Shown: one piece after another, positions 1 through 7,950 of the stretch
Numbering within the stretch: position 1 is the stretch's first letter
How the letters are laid out: every line of letters starts with the position of its first letter
Assembly: GCF_039543225.1 (NCBI RefSeq)
Contig: NZ_BAABJI010000002.1
Span: forward strand, 1,798,001 to 1,862,000
Direction of reading: 5' to 3'
DNA length: 64,000 nt
DNA from: Mucilaginibacter defluvii
Lineage (GTDB): Bacteria; Bacteroidota; Bacteroidia; Sphingobacteriales; Sphingobacteriaceae
Notes under the pieces: model-generated
What the model saw: only the letters and a program-made list of their open reading frames with translations
The model's database searches: none
What the model was told of the DNA's origin: nothing
Position numbers and translations under genes: made by a program

Positions 1-627
1 GTGTCATTCACCTCATGCGATAAAAATGACGACGAGAATGTGGACACCGACAGCGCATCTGTACGTATAACCAATGCGGTTGAGGGTTCGCTTTCGCAAG
101 AGGTTTATGTTGGTGGTACCAAACTGAACACATCGGCTGTAGCCTATGGCGAAACTTCAAACTATATCCAAACTGCATCAGGCGATAACAAAACCGTCCA
201 ATTCCGCAACGTAGGTTCATCATCTGCCAACGTATCATTCAACGTTGATCTGGACGACGACAAATATTACAGCTTGTACTATGCCGGCAACGCCGATGCT
301 AAAACTTACGTGGTAGCTGAAGACGACCGCAAAGCGCCAACAGCAGGTAAAGCAAAAGTTCGTTTTATCCACCTGGCATCAGCTGTACAAAGCAATGTTG
401 ATTTAGGTGTAAGCGCTACCAGTAAACTTTTTACTGATGTAGCTTACAAAGCTGTAACAACTTATAAAGAAGTTGACGCGAATACCAAAATGTACTTGTA
501 CGCTGCCGGTCAGGCCAATGCCGTACTTGATTTGGATACTAAAGTACAAGCCGGTAAAATCTATACCATTTACGTGTCAGGCTCAACCGCGCTTACTTTA
601 CGCTACCGTGTAATTGCTGAAAACTAA
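1..627 (+). CDS. DUF4397 domain lipoprotein, 5' end outside the window
   Basis: The reading frame is open to the left edge. Its first residues, SFTSC, look like the end of a lipoprotein signal peptide with the lipobox Cys at position 6, so the true start lies upstream and the GTG at base 1 is probably internal. After an acidic linker (DKNDDEN) come two repeats of the DUF4397 beta-sandwich type; the VRFIHLASA stretch near residue 120 is typical of the family. DUF4397 proteins are surface or periplasmic lipoproteins of unknown function, common in Bacteroidota. A strong terminator follows directly, so this is the last gene of its transcript. Confidence 0.8.
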   Translation: MSFTSCDKNDDENVDTDSASVRITNAVEGSLSQEVYVGGTKLNTSAVAYGETSNYIQTASGDNKTVQFRNVGSSSANVSFNVDLDDDKYYSLYYAGNADAKTYVVAEDDRKAPTAGKAKVRFIHLASAVQSNVDLGVSATSKLFTDVAYKAVTTYKEVDANTKMYLYAAGQANAVLDLDTKVQAGKIYTIYVSGSTALTLRYRVIAEN

Positions 628-645
628 TAGTCATAGTGCTACGCT

Positions 646-676
646 AAAAAAGCCGACCAATGGTCGGCTTTTTTGT
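646..676 (+). terminator. Rho-independent terminator after the DUF4397 gene
   Basis: A 7-bp GC-rich stem (GCCGACC at 652-658, GGTCGGC at 662-668) with a 3-base loop is flanked by an A run and a T run, 19 bases after the stop codon. The flanking A run means it could work in both directions. The rest of the 628-838 gap is AT-rich and shows no gene. Confidence 0.9.
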
Positions 677-838
677 TTAAGATCGTTTTATAAATAATAT
701 AACCACGCATCGAATGATCTTCAAACCACATTTTTTGCTATATATCTAAATTTTAATTCCATTTTGTTAAAATTGATTTATAAATTACATCAGATTATTT
801 AAAATATCATAAAATAAATATTCGTCTTTTACATCTTT

Positions 839-2287
839 ATGGTTGAATCAACTTATTTTAATAAATACAATCCCATAAATGGCGTTTGGGACGAGATGTA
901 CGGCGAAAATTCAAGTGTCAGAGATCACTATCGCAAGGTAATCGACTACATTTCGCGTGAATCCGCTGATGATCTGAATAAAAAAGAAGACCTGGCCAAA
1001 CGCCTTTTTATGAGCCAGGGTATCACCTTTACGGTTTACAACAGCGGTGAGGGTATTGAAAAGATTTTCCCTTTCGATATTATCCCACGCATTATAACCG
1101 CGCAGGAATGGGCCTTTGTTGAGCGCGGCATAAAGCAACGCCTCACCGCCCTTAACCTCTTTTTAAAGGACGTTTACAGTAACCAGTTCATCATCAAAGA
1201 TGGCATTATCCCGATAGATATCATCTACTCCTGCCCGCATTTTTTACGCGAAATGTATAACCTGCAGGTTCCGCATGATATTTATATTCATATCTCGGGC
1301 ATCGATCTGATCCGTGATTACGACGGTACTTTTTACGTACTGGAAGATAACCTGCGTACTCCCTCAGGCGTAAGCTATATGCTGGAGAACCGGGAGATCA
1401 CCAAGCGCTTATTTCCTGATCTGTTGCCGCAATGTGGTGTTCGCAGCGTTACCGAATATCCATCCATATTATACAAAAACCTGCTGGCGCTTTCGCCGCG
1501 GCAAATACATAACCCAACCATCGTGCTGTTAAGTCCGGGTATATACAACTCAGCCTACTTTGAGCATACCACCCTTGCACGTTTGATGGGTGTTGAGCTG
1601 GTTGAGGGGCGCGATCTGGTGGTAAATAATCATAAAGTATACATGAAAACCACCATCGGCCTGCAGCAGGTAGATGTAATTTATCGCCGCGTGGACGATG
1701 ATTATCTTGATCCGCTGGTATTTAACCCGGCAAGTATGCTGGGAGTAGCGGGAATTATGGGAGCTTACCGTAAGGGCAATGTGGCTATTGTGAACGCCAT
1801 TGGTAACGGCGTTGCTGACGACAAGGCCGTTTATGCCTATGTACCGCAAATGATTAAGTATTACCTGAACGAGGAGCCTATACTAAAAAACGTGCCTACC
1901 TACCAGTTAGGCGACCGCGATGAGCGCGAACACGTGTTTAAGAACATCAACAAAATGGTGGTAAAACGCACTAACGGCAGCGGTGGCTATGGTATGCTGA
2001 TGGGCCATGCCTCAACCGAGCAGGAAATTGACGAGTACAAACAGGAGATCATCAAGAATCCACGCGACTTTATTGCCCAGCCTACTATCAACCTGTCGGC
2101 AGCGCCATGTTACATGCAGGGCGAACTAACGCCACGGCGCATTGATCTGAGGCCTTATGCATTATATGGCCCGGATGGAATTGAGATAGTGCCCGGCGGT
2201 TTAACACGGGTAGCCTTGAAAGAAGGCTCATTGGTAGTAAACAGCTCGCAGGGCGGCGGCAGTAAGGATACATGGGTGTTAAGCTGA
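839..2287 (+). CDS. Circularly permuted ATP-grasp protein (COG2308 type)
   Basis: The 482-residue product has the signatures of the circularly permuted ATP-grasp type 2 family: EDNLRTPSGVSYMLENR at 169-185, a VDVIYRRVDDDYLDPL acidic stretch at 278-293, a glycine-rich nucleotide loop KRTNGSGGYG at 376-385, and GELTPRRIDLRPYAL near 428-442. ATP-grasp enzymes join a carboxylate to an amine through an acyl phosphate. No signal peptide is seen, so it should be cytoplasmic. It is followed by an Alpha-E gene and a transglutaminase-like gene, the partners predicted by Iyer and colleagues (2009) to form a peptide ligation or modification system. The substrate is unknown. A fold-back repeat fills the gap to the next gene. 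Confidence 0.9.
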   Translation: MVESTYFNKYNPINGVWDEMYGENSSVRDHYRKVIDYISRESADDLNKKEDLAKRLFMSQGITFTVYNSGEGIEKIFPFDIIPRIITAQEWAFVERGIKQRLTALNLFLKDVYSNQFIIKDGIIPIDIIYSCPHFLREMYNLQVPHDIYIHISGIDLIRDYDGTFYVLEDNLRTPSGVSYMLENREITKRLFPDLLPQCGVRSVTEYPSILYKNLLALSPRQIHNPTIVLLSPGIYNSAYFEHTTLARLMGVELVEGRDLVVNNHKVYMKTTIGLQQVDVIYRRVDDDYLDPLVFNPASMLGVAGIMGAYRKGNVAIVNAIGNGVADDKAVYAYVPQMIKYYLNEEPILKNVPTYQLGDRDEREHVFKNINKMVVKRTNGSGGYGMLMGHASTEQEIDEYKQEIIKNPRDFIAQPTINLSAAPCYMQGELTPRRIDLRPYALYGPDGIEIVPGGLTRVALKEGSLVVNSSQGGGSKDTWVLS

Positions 2288-2378
2288 GCCCCCCAACCCC
2301 CTAAAGGGGGAGTTGACAAATAAAGATTTAAGTATAACAGAAATTAAAAATACATCTCCCTTTAGGGGGCCTGGGAGC
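2288..2378 (+). repeat. Fold-back element, CCCCTAAAGGGG family, copy 1
   Basis: The left arm (2288-2312) starts on the base after the TGA stop. The right arm (2356-2378) is its imperfect reverse complement and ends 5 bases before the next ATG. Each arm contains a small palindrome (CCCCCTAAAGGGGG, TCCCTTTAGGGGG). The roughly 43-base centre is AT-rich. No transposase is present. Confidence 0.8.
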
Positions 2379-2383
2379 AAAAA

Positions 2384-3319
2384 ATGTTAAGCAGAGTAGC
2401 AGCAAGTTTTTATTGGTTAAGCAGGTATATTGAGCGTAGCGATGGTATTTTACGTATGCTCAAAATTAATTACGCTTCATCGCAGGATGCCATTCAGGAA
2501 TTTACCTGGGAGCCGGTGGTACGCATTTTTGCCGGCCTGGATGACGAGGAAGCGCAGAAACTGGAAAATGACACCCGAGCCGTATTAAAATATATGGTTA
2601 CGGGCAAAACCAACCCGAACAGCATCCTCAACATTATTACGCATGCCCGTGAGAACGCCCGCAGTGTGCAGGAGCACATTACCAAGGATTTATGGCAATG
2701 CCTGAACGAGTATTACCATGCCGTTAAGGATAGCCGGCTGGAAAGGGCTTTGCAACGCGAGGACCCTATAGGCGTACTTGATGTGCTGATCAAGCAGATT
2801 ATGCTTTACTACGGCACCGTAGAGATCACGATGGAACGCGGCGAGGGCCGCAGCTTTATGAACATAGGCAAATACCTGGAGCGTGCCATACAATCGGTAG
2901 ATATACTGGATATGAAATTCGTTTCAATCAATGACAATCCCGACCTGTTAACCGATACCAGCTATTGGAAACACCTTTTGCTTTCGTTAGGCGGGTACGA
3001 ACTTTACCTGAAGACCTATCGCGAGGGCTTCGAGGCTGAAAATGTGCTGGAGCAAGTAGTACTGAATAATGACTTCCCGCGCTCGGTTATTTATTCAGTT
3101 AATAACATACAACGTTATTTTGACCGGTTGAAGAATGACAACAATCTCGAAAATTTTCGTGAGATGTCTTTCCAGATCGGCCGCTTGCAGAGCCGCATTA
3201 AATACAATTCGGTACGCAGCATCCGGCAGGAAGGGCTGCACTCCTTTTTAAGCCAGATACGCGGCGAGCTCTATGGCATCGGCAACGCCATGAACGAGTA
3301 TTACTTTGCCAACGCTTAA
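2384..3319 (+). CDS. Alpha-E domain protein (COG2307)
   Basis: The 311-residue, largely alpha-helical protein starts MLSRVAASFYWLSRYIERSDG, the family hallmark; the ERA/ER pairs of acidic and basic residues recur in the helices (for example YLERAIQSVDILD near 164-176). Alpha-E proteins have no established enzymatic activity. They are almost always encoded next to circularly permuted ATP-grasp and transglutaminase-like proteins and are thought to be a scaffold or catalytic partner in that system. The gene lies between those two here, 12 bases from the transglutaminase gene, so it is very likely co-transcribed with it. Confidence 0.9.
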   Translation: MLSRVAASFYWLSRYIERSDGILRMLKINYASSQDAIQEFTWEPVVRIFAGLDDEEAQKLENDTRAVLKYMVTGKTNPNSILNIITHARENARSVQEHITKDLWQCLNEYYHAVKDSRLERALQREDPIGVLDVLIKQIMLYYGTVEITMERGEGRSFMNIGKYLERAIQSVDILDMKFVSINDNPDLLTDTSYWKHLLLSLGGYELYLKTYREGFEAENVLEQVVLNNDFPRSVIYSVNNIQRYFDRLKNDNNLENFREMSFQIGRLQSRIKYNSVRSIRQEGLHSFLSQIRGELYGIGNAMNEYYFANA

Positions 3320-3331
3320 CAACCCTACGCC

Positions 3332-4327
3332 ATGCCCGAATTTGAGATACAACATACCACCAAATACATTTACGAAGGAACAGTTCGCGACAGCGCGAAC
3401 CAGATAATCCTCTACCCCATTGTTGATGATTACCAGGAAGTAATTCGCCAGGAAGTCACCATAACCGGAAACCCAAATGTTGATGTGCATACCGACTATT
3501 TTGGCAACCGCATAGGTAGCTTTACTTATACCGAGCGGCATAACGTTATGGTGATCAACTCGCGCGTATTGGTGGCCACCAAACACCGCACGCTTCCGGT
3601 TAACGATATATTCCCTTCGCACCAGTGGGAAGACCTTAAGCGGCTGCAAACCGTAGTACCCTACATTGATTTTTTAAAGCAGGAATACTTTGATGGCCTT
3701 GGCGAACTACAGGAAATTGTACATAAGGAGCGCAAGGATGATGACACCCCGTACCAGATTGTACTGCGCTTTTGCCAGTACGTATTTGATAATTTTGAGT
3801 ACATCAAAGGTGTAACTACCGTTGATACCAAGCTGGATCAGATCTGGAAAATGAAGCAGGGCGTTTGCCAGGATTTTGCCCATATACTGATAGAGATGCT
3901 GCGCATATTACAAATACCTGCGCGCTATGTAAGCGGCTACATATGCACCAACAGCAACGGCATGCGCGGCGAGGGCGCAACCCACGCCTGGGTTGAGGCT
4001 TTTATACCTGATTATGGCTGGTTGGGCATCGACCCTACAAACAACTGTATAGCCAATGATACCCATGTACGCTTAGCGGTTGGCCGTAACTTTTCGGACT
4101 GTTCACCGGTTAAGGGTATATATAAAGGCTCATCAAACCATAAACTGGTTGTTACCGTATCGGTAGACCAGGAAGCTTTGCCGGATAACCAGCACCAGGT
4201 GATTGAAGTCCCTATTGCCGACCAGGTGACCGAATTCAGCAAAAACAGTTACCAACGCTACATGGAAATGATACAAATGCAACAACAACAGCAGCAACAA
4301 CAGCAGGAAAAACAGTTACAGCAATAA
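3332..4327 (+). CDS. Transglutaminase-like cysteine protease family protein with polyglutamine tail
   Basis: The 331-residue protein has an N-terminal beta-rich transglutaminase-associated domain (about 1-90), then the transglutaminase core with a full catalytic triad: Cys179 in KQGVCQDFAH, His218 in THAWVEAF, Asp234 in GIDPTNN. Family members act as peptidases or amide-bond exchangers. Lack of a signal peptide suggests a cytoplasmic role with the ATP-grasp and Alpha-E partners upstream. The C-terminal 20 or so residues are almost all glutamine, encoded by CAA/CAG repeats at about 4276-4326. Its stop lies 3 bases from the convergent gene's stop, with no terminator between. Confidence 0.9.
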   Translation: MPEFEIQHTTKYIYEGTVRDSANQIILYPIVDDYQEVIRQEVTITGNPNVDVHTDYFGNRIGSFTYTERHNVMVINSRVLVATKHRTLPVNDIFPSHQWEDLKRLQTVVPYIDFLKQEYFDGLGELQEIVHKERKDDDTPYQIVLRFCQYVFDNFEYIKGVTTVDTKLDQIWKMKQGVCQDFAHILIEMLRILQIPARYVSGYICTNSNGMRGEGATHAWVEAFIPDYGWLGIDPTNNCIANDTHVRLAVGRNFSDCSPVKGIYKGSSNHKLVVTVSVDQEALPDNQHQVIEVPIADQVTEFSKNSYQRYMEMIQMQQQQQQQQQEKQLQQ

Positions 4328-4330
4328 GCG

Positions 4331-4867
4331 TTAAACCTTTTTTACCTCTGCTAAAAGCTCATCCGCCTTTGGCGCTTTAGGGAAGGCTTTAACCAGTTTG
4401 CCATTCTTGTCATACAAAATAGTAAAAGGCGTTTGGGCAATTTGATAATACTTTTGCACCGGCATGTCGTAACCCTCAGTACCTACTTTAAAGTTAGGTT
4501 GTTTGGCCAGTTCAAACTCTTTGTAAAAAGGCTTTAACGATTCATATTTAGTCCAGGTAACTAATACCACCTGCACTTTGGCAAGTTGTTTAAACTGGGG
4601 CTTAAGCTCCTTCATCAAATCGTGGCAGTGGCCGCAATCCGGCGCGAAGTATATCAGCATAACCGGCTTACCGGGTTTCAAATCTTTATAACTGAAATAG
4701 GTACTATCGGTAGTAAGTATCTTAAAAGGTGCAAGCTTTTCTGTATTGCGGATGGGCGCCTGCGCAGTGTTAGAACTTTCAGTGCCGTTATCGTTTTTAT
4801 CATTCTTCGCCTGGATGCATCCGATAGCAGTAACCAGTATCAATGCGGCGTATATCAGTTTTTTCAT
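4331..4867 (-). CDS. Thioredoxin-fold lipoprotein (TlpA/AhpC-TSA-like)
   Basis: The product (178 residues from the ATG at 4867; a GTG two codons upstream at 4873 is an alternative) has a lipoprotein signal peptide with lipobox TAIGC (Cys17) and a thioredoxin fold with redox motif C78-G-H-C81 in YFAPDCGHCHDLM. It should be anchored in the periplasm, facing a membrane, and reduce or isomerise disulfides, as TlpA/ResA-like proteins do. It follows the Gfo/Idh/MocA gene by 14 bases on the same strand, so the two probably share a transcript, though no functional link is evident. Confidence 0.85.
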   Translation of the reverse strand: MKKLIYAALILVTAIGCIQAKNDKNDNGTESSNTAQAPIRNTEKLAPFKILTTDSTYFSYKDLKPGKPVMLIYFAPDCGHCHDLMKELKPQFKQLAKVQVVLVTWTKYESLKPFYKEFELAKQPNFKVGTEGYDMPVQKYYQIAQTPFTILYDKNGKLVKAFPKAPKADELLAEVKKV

Positions 4868-4881
4868 AACCACTTTATAAT

Positions 4882-5898
4882 TTAAGCTTCCAGTATCTCA
4901 ATCTGCCAGGCAATATGCTCCTCTGTTACCGGGAATAACGCGCCTTCGCGTATGGTATGATACACCGCCTTAAATAAATTTTTATAGTCGCCTTTTTTTG
5001 ATGGCACCATCTCTGTTACTTTCTCCCCTACCTCATCAAACGTAACCAGTTTACCTTCGCTGCCTTCCGGCTCAATGCCATAAGCTCCATCGGTTGGCAT
5101 CATACCGGCATTCAGCTGATCTTCCTGCACATCGGTGCGCGGTTTTACAAAGCTACCCAACGTACCGTGTACCACAAATGCAGGCAAGTGCTCGGCTATT
5201 AATAAGCCGGCGGTTAGGTATACATTTACCTGGTTTGGATAGATGAGATGCAGGTTAATATAATCATCCACCTGCGAACCTTCGCGGTAACTTCCTAAAG
5301 TTTTATGCCAGCTTATCGGCCTGCCAAAAAGCGCGATGGCGTTATCCAACAGGTGCGGACCAAGATCATACGATATTCCATTGGCAGCCATATCCTTACT
5401 TTCTTTGAAAATTTTGGGACCTATGGCGGGGCGGTACCTGTCAAACCGCAAATGAACCTCTACAATATTACCGAGGCGGCCGCTTTCTATCACCTCTTTA
5501 ACAGAAAGGAACCCGCTATCCCAGCGGCGGTTTTGGTAAACCAACAAGTGCTTATTTACCGATCGGGCCAAATCAAACAACTCCTTAACCTCGGCCGTAG
5601 TGGCGGCGGCGGGTTTCTCGAGCAATACATGTTTGCCTGCATTGAGCGCCTGTTTAGCTAAGTCGTAATGGGTATAGTTGGGTGTATTGATTACAATGAG
5701 TTCTATTTCGTCGTCGTTAAGCAGCTCGTCAATAGCATTGTAGCTGATGATATCCGGGTAATATTCATGAGCCTTTTTCTGATTACGCTCAACTACGGCT
5801 TTCAACCTGAAGTTTTCGCTTGTATTTAAAAACGGCGCGTGGAATACCCTGCCCGACATGCCGAAAGCCATTAAACCGGCTACTATAGGTGATGACAT
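4882..5898 (-). CDS. Gfo/Idh/MocA family oxidoreductase
   Basis: The 338-residue protein has an N-terminal Rossmann fold (GLMAFGMSGRVFHAPFL at 8-24) and the family motif EKPAAATT near residue 95, whose lysine is the usual catalytic or substrate-binding residue. The GMSGRVFHAPF segment and overall length resemble the YdgJ/GFO4 group of sugar or inositol dehydrogenases. The reaction is expected to be NAD(P)-dependent oxidation or reduction of a sugar-like alcohol in the cytoplasm; the substrate cannot be read from sequence. It is the first gene of a two-gene minus-strand unit. Confidence 0.88.
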   Translation of the reverse strand: MSSPIVAGLMAFGMSGRVFHAPFLNTSENFRLKAVVERNQKKAHEYYPDIISYNAIDELLNDDEIELIVINTPNYTHYDLAKQALNAGKHVLLEKPAAATTAEVKELFDLARSVNKHLLVYQNRRWDSGFLSVKEVIESGRLGNIVEVHLRFDRYRPAIGPKIFKESKDMAANGISYDLGPHLLDNAIALFGRPISWHKTLGSYREGSQVDDYINLHLIYPNQVNVYLTAGLLIAEHLPAFVVHGTLGSFVKPRTDVQEDQLNAGMMPTDGAYGIEPEGSEGKLVTFDEVGEKVTEMVPSKKGDYKNLFKAVYHTIREGALFPVTEEHIAWQIEILEA

Positions 5899-5943
5899 AA
5901 TGCAATATTACAATTTTAGCGCTGCTGTTAGGTGTGTAAAAGC

Positions 5944-5977
5944 AAAAAAGCGGCAAACTTTACGCTTGCCGCCTTTT
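5944..5977 (-). terminator. Terminator of the DUF4142 gene
   Basis: Read on the minus strand, GCGGCAA pairs with TTGCCGC (50-56 and 66-72 of the 5900s) across a 9-base loop and is followed by six Ts. It lies 27 bases past the stop of the DUF4142 gene. Confidence 0.85.
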
Positions 5978-6003
5978 CACCTTGCAGAAAATACTGCGGT
6001 GGC

Positions 6004-6594
6004 TTATTTCATTTTATCTTTAATGGTTTTGATGTGCTCCTTGTGAGCTTTCAATTTTGGCAAAGTTTCGGTAGCAAAAGCTTTCAAATCGGCATCTTTA
6101 ACATTCTTTGAACCATCCTCAAATAATGATACCGCTTTGTCGTGGTCTTTCACCATTTGATCTACATAAGCTTTATCAAACTCAGCACCTGCTTTGGTTG
6201 ATAGGTCGGCAGCAACTTTTTGCTCCTCTTCACCTACTACGGCAGGCAATGTAATGTTTTTGGTTGTGGCCAGGGCTTTCAGTTTTTCATTAGCCGCACT
6301 ATGATCTTTGATCATTGATTGTGCAAACGCTTTAACATCAGCATTGGTTGATTTTTTTAATGCCAGTTCTGACAGGGCTACTTCAGCCATACCTGCGTTA
6401 GCCGCTTCGGTTGAGAATTTTGAATCTTCATCCGCAATAGTACCGCTATCTGTAGCTGCTGCACTTGTGCTGGTGTCGGTATTGGTGTTCAGACTGTCGG
6501 CTGTTTCAACTGCATCTTTGCTGCCCGAATTTTGACAGGCCTGGAAAGTGAAAGCGCCAAGCGCCATCATCATTACTAAACTTAGTTTTTTCAT
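6004..6594 (-). CDS. DUF4142 domain lipoprotein
   Basis: The 196-residue protein has a signal peptide with a lipobox ending in FQACQ (Cys20), a low-complexity Ser/Thr/Asp/Ala linker (about 22-60), then a DUF4142 helical bundle: AANAGMAEVALSELALKKS, FAQSMIKDHSAANEKLKALA and YVDQMVKDHDKAVSLFE. The MIKDH/MVKDH repeats carry His and Asp residues typical of this ferritin-like fold family. DUF4142 proteins are periplasmic or outer-membrane-attached, have no firmly known function and are abundant in soil bacteria. The gene stands alone with its own terminator. Confidence 0.88.
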   Translation of the reverse strand: MKKLSLVMMMALGAFTFQACQNSGSKDAVETADSLNTNTDTSTSAAATDSGTIADEDSKFSTEAANAGMAEVALSELALKKSTNADVKAFAQSMIKDHSAANEKLKALATTKNITLPAVVGEEEQKVAADLSTKAGAEFDKAYVDQMVKDHDKAVSLFEDGSKNVKDADLKAFATETLPKLKAHKEHIKTIKDKMK

Positions 6595-6682
6595 GGTAGT
6601 ATATGTTATTTTGTATGAGTTAACAAAGTTTGTACCATTGCGTTTTAATTAAGGGCATATTTCATTATAACCCCTTTTTATG

Positions 6683-6712
6683 TTTGTTAAAGCCAAAGTT
6701 TTTTTATTTTTG
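6683..6712 (+). promoter_or_regulatory. Bacteroidota-type promoter for gcvH
   Basis: TTTG at 6683-6686 and TATTTTTG at 6705-6712, 18 bases apart, match the primary sigma factor consensus of Bacteroidota (TTTG, N19, TAnnTTTG). The gcvH ATG begins 26 bases after the -7 box. Confidence 0.7.
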
Positions 6713-6737
6713 AGCACATATTAAAATATTGACTGAA

Positions 6738-7118
6738 ATGGAATTTCCGGCCGAATTAAAATACACTAAGGACCACGAGTGGATCAAAATTGAAGGTGAC
6801 CAGGCTATTATCGGCATCACCGAATTTGCACAGGGCGAACTGGGCGACATTGTTTATGTTGACATTAACACCGTTGGCCAGGAAGTAGCAAAAGAAGAAG
6901 TTTTTGGCACTATTGAGGCGGTTAAAACTGTTTCAGACTTGTTTATCCCGGTTACGGGTACGGTTAATGAGGTTAACGCTGCGCTGGATAGCCAGCCTGA
7001 ACTGGTTAACTCTGATCCGTATGGAGAAGGCTGGATCGTTAAGATTACGCCGGCCGACCTTGCTGATGTTGACGGGCTTTTATCAGCCGATGAATATAAA
7101 AGCTTAGTAGGCGCTTAA
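6738..7118 (+). CDS. gcvH: Glycine cleavage system H protein
   Basis: The 126-residue lipoyl carrier shuttles the methylamine intermediate between the P, T and L proteins of glycine cleavage. The lipoylated lysine sits in [12 protein letters not shown] (near residue 60), and the C-terminal [12 protein letters not shown] block is also diagnostic. The ATG at 6738 is preferred over an in-frame TTG three codons upstream because it gives the usual family length and is better placed relative to the promoter. The stop overlaps the start of the VanZ-like gene (TAATG). The other gcv genes are not in the window. Confidence 0.95.
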   Translation: MEFPAELKYTKDHEWIKIEGDQAIIGITEFAQGELGDIVYVDINTVGQEVAKEEVFGTIEAVKTVSDLFIPVTGTVNEVNAALDSQPELVNSDPYGEGWIVKITPADLADVDGLLSADEYKSLVGA

Positions 7119-7513
7119 TGAACGCTGTACTTAAAAGTTACTGGCCCGCTATTTTGTGGGCCTTTTTTATTTTAGTTATCTGCAATATTAAGATGGGCGG
7201 GGTAAGCCACTCGCCCGCGTTTTTTGAGGGGTTTGATAAGCTGGTGCACTGCGGCCTGTTTTTTACCATGACGGTTTTGTACAGCGCCGGTTACTTAAGG
7301 CACAACAAAAAGCGCGGCTTATCCGTATTAACTACAGTGCTGATCATCTTGTTCATGGTTGCCTTTGGCGGTGCCGTTGAGTTGCTGCAAAAATACTTTT
7401 TCACCTGGCGCGGCGCCGATTGGAATGATTTATTTGCCGACGCCGTTGGTATTTGTATGGGCATGTTCAGCATATTAGTTACCAGCAACGCAGTAAAATA
7501 TGCAAATAAATAA
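7118..7513 (+). CDS. VanZ family membrane protein
   Basis: The 131-residue protein has four predicted membrane segments and the VanZ-family pattern: an N-terminal SYWPAILWAFFILVIC helix, GFDKLVHCGLFF near 37-48, and a C-terminal RGADWNDLFADAVGICMG (about 100-117) with conserved Asp and Asn residues. VanZ-like proteins are linked to teicoplanin resistance in enterococci, but most members have no known function. Translation is probably coupled to gcvH through the TAATG overlap. A small lipoprotein gene begins inside its 3' end. Confidence 0.85.
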   Translation: MNAVLKSYWPAILWAFFILVICNIKMGGVSHSPAFFEGFDKLVHCGLFFTMTVLYSAGYLRHNKKRGLSVLTTVLIILFMVAFGGAVELLQKYFFTWRGADWNDLFADAVGICMGMFSILVTSNAVKYANK

Positions 7514-7634
7514 ATTATATATCGTAGCCTTGGCCTGTGGTATGCTCCTGCTGGCATCATGCGGCATATTTAAAAAGGATTGTAATTGTCCGCATTTTGG
7601 CTATGTGCAGCACAAAACTGAGCGTCATTCATAA
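7500..7634 (+). CDS. Very small lipoprotein, 44 residues, overlapping the VanZ gene
   Basis: An ATG at 7500, inside the last five codons of the VanZ gene in another frame, opens a 44-codon frame. It encodes MQINKLY, a hydrophobic segment, and a clear lipobox LLASC (Cys21). The mature part is GIFKKDCNCPHFGYVQHKTERHS, about 24 residues with two further cysteines (CNC). The shape is that of a complete small lipoprotein, similar in form to short Cys-containing lipoproteins found after VanZ-like genes in Bacteroidota. The 14-base overlap suggests translational coupling. Function is unknown. Confidence 0.75.
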   Translation: MQINKLYIVALACGMLLLASCGIFKKDCNCPHFGYVQHKTERHS

Positions 7635-7673
7635 ATCATTATATAAATAATAATGCCGTTAAGCTCCGGCTTA

Positions 7674-7704
7674 TTTGGATTGGGTATAAATAAGCCTATA
7701 TTTG
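7674..7704 (+). promoter_or_regulatory. Bacteroidota-type promoter for feoA-feoB
   Basis: TTTG at 7674-7677 and TATATTTG at 7697-7704 with exactly 19 bases between them are a perfect match to the Bacteroidota consensus. The feoA ATG starts 20 bases after the -7 box. No Fur-box palindrome was recognised next to it by eye. Confidence 0.8.
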
Positions 7705-7723
7705 CAGGGTTAATTTATAACTG

Positions 7724-7942
7724 ATGATGGATCTATCGCAGCTTGAAGTAGGCCAAACCGGCGTTGTAAAGGAGTTTACCGATCTGGAAATGTCGGTGAA
7801 ATTGATGGAGATGGGCTGCCTGCCGGGCGAAACCGTAAAGGTTACCCGTGTTGCCCCGCTTGGCGATCCTATAGCGATCAGCGTTTCAGGCTACCAGCTC
7901 AGCCTTCGTAAATTCGAGGCCTCAACCATCATTTTACAATAA
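7724..7942 (+). CDS. feoA: Ferrous iron transport protein A
   Basis: The 72-residue SH3-like protein has the FeoA pattern: a start-proximal DLSQLEVGQTGVV, then KLMEMGCLPGETVKV (27-41) and a final beta strand with LRKFEASTIIL. FeoA is a small cytoplasmic partner needed for Fe(II) uptake through FeoB. It lies 8 bases upstream of feoB, so the two are one operon. feoC is absent, as is usual outside enterobacteria. ATG at 7724 is followed at once by a second ATG; either may be used. Confidence 0.93.
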   Translation: MMDLSQLEVGQTGVVKEFTDLEMSVKLMEMGCLPGETVKVTRVAPLGDPIAISVSGYQLSLRKFEASTIILQ

Positions 7943-7950
7943 GTTTTGAT

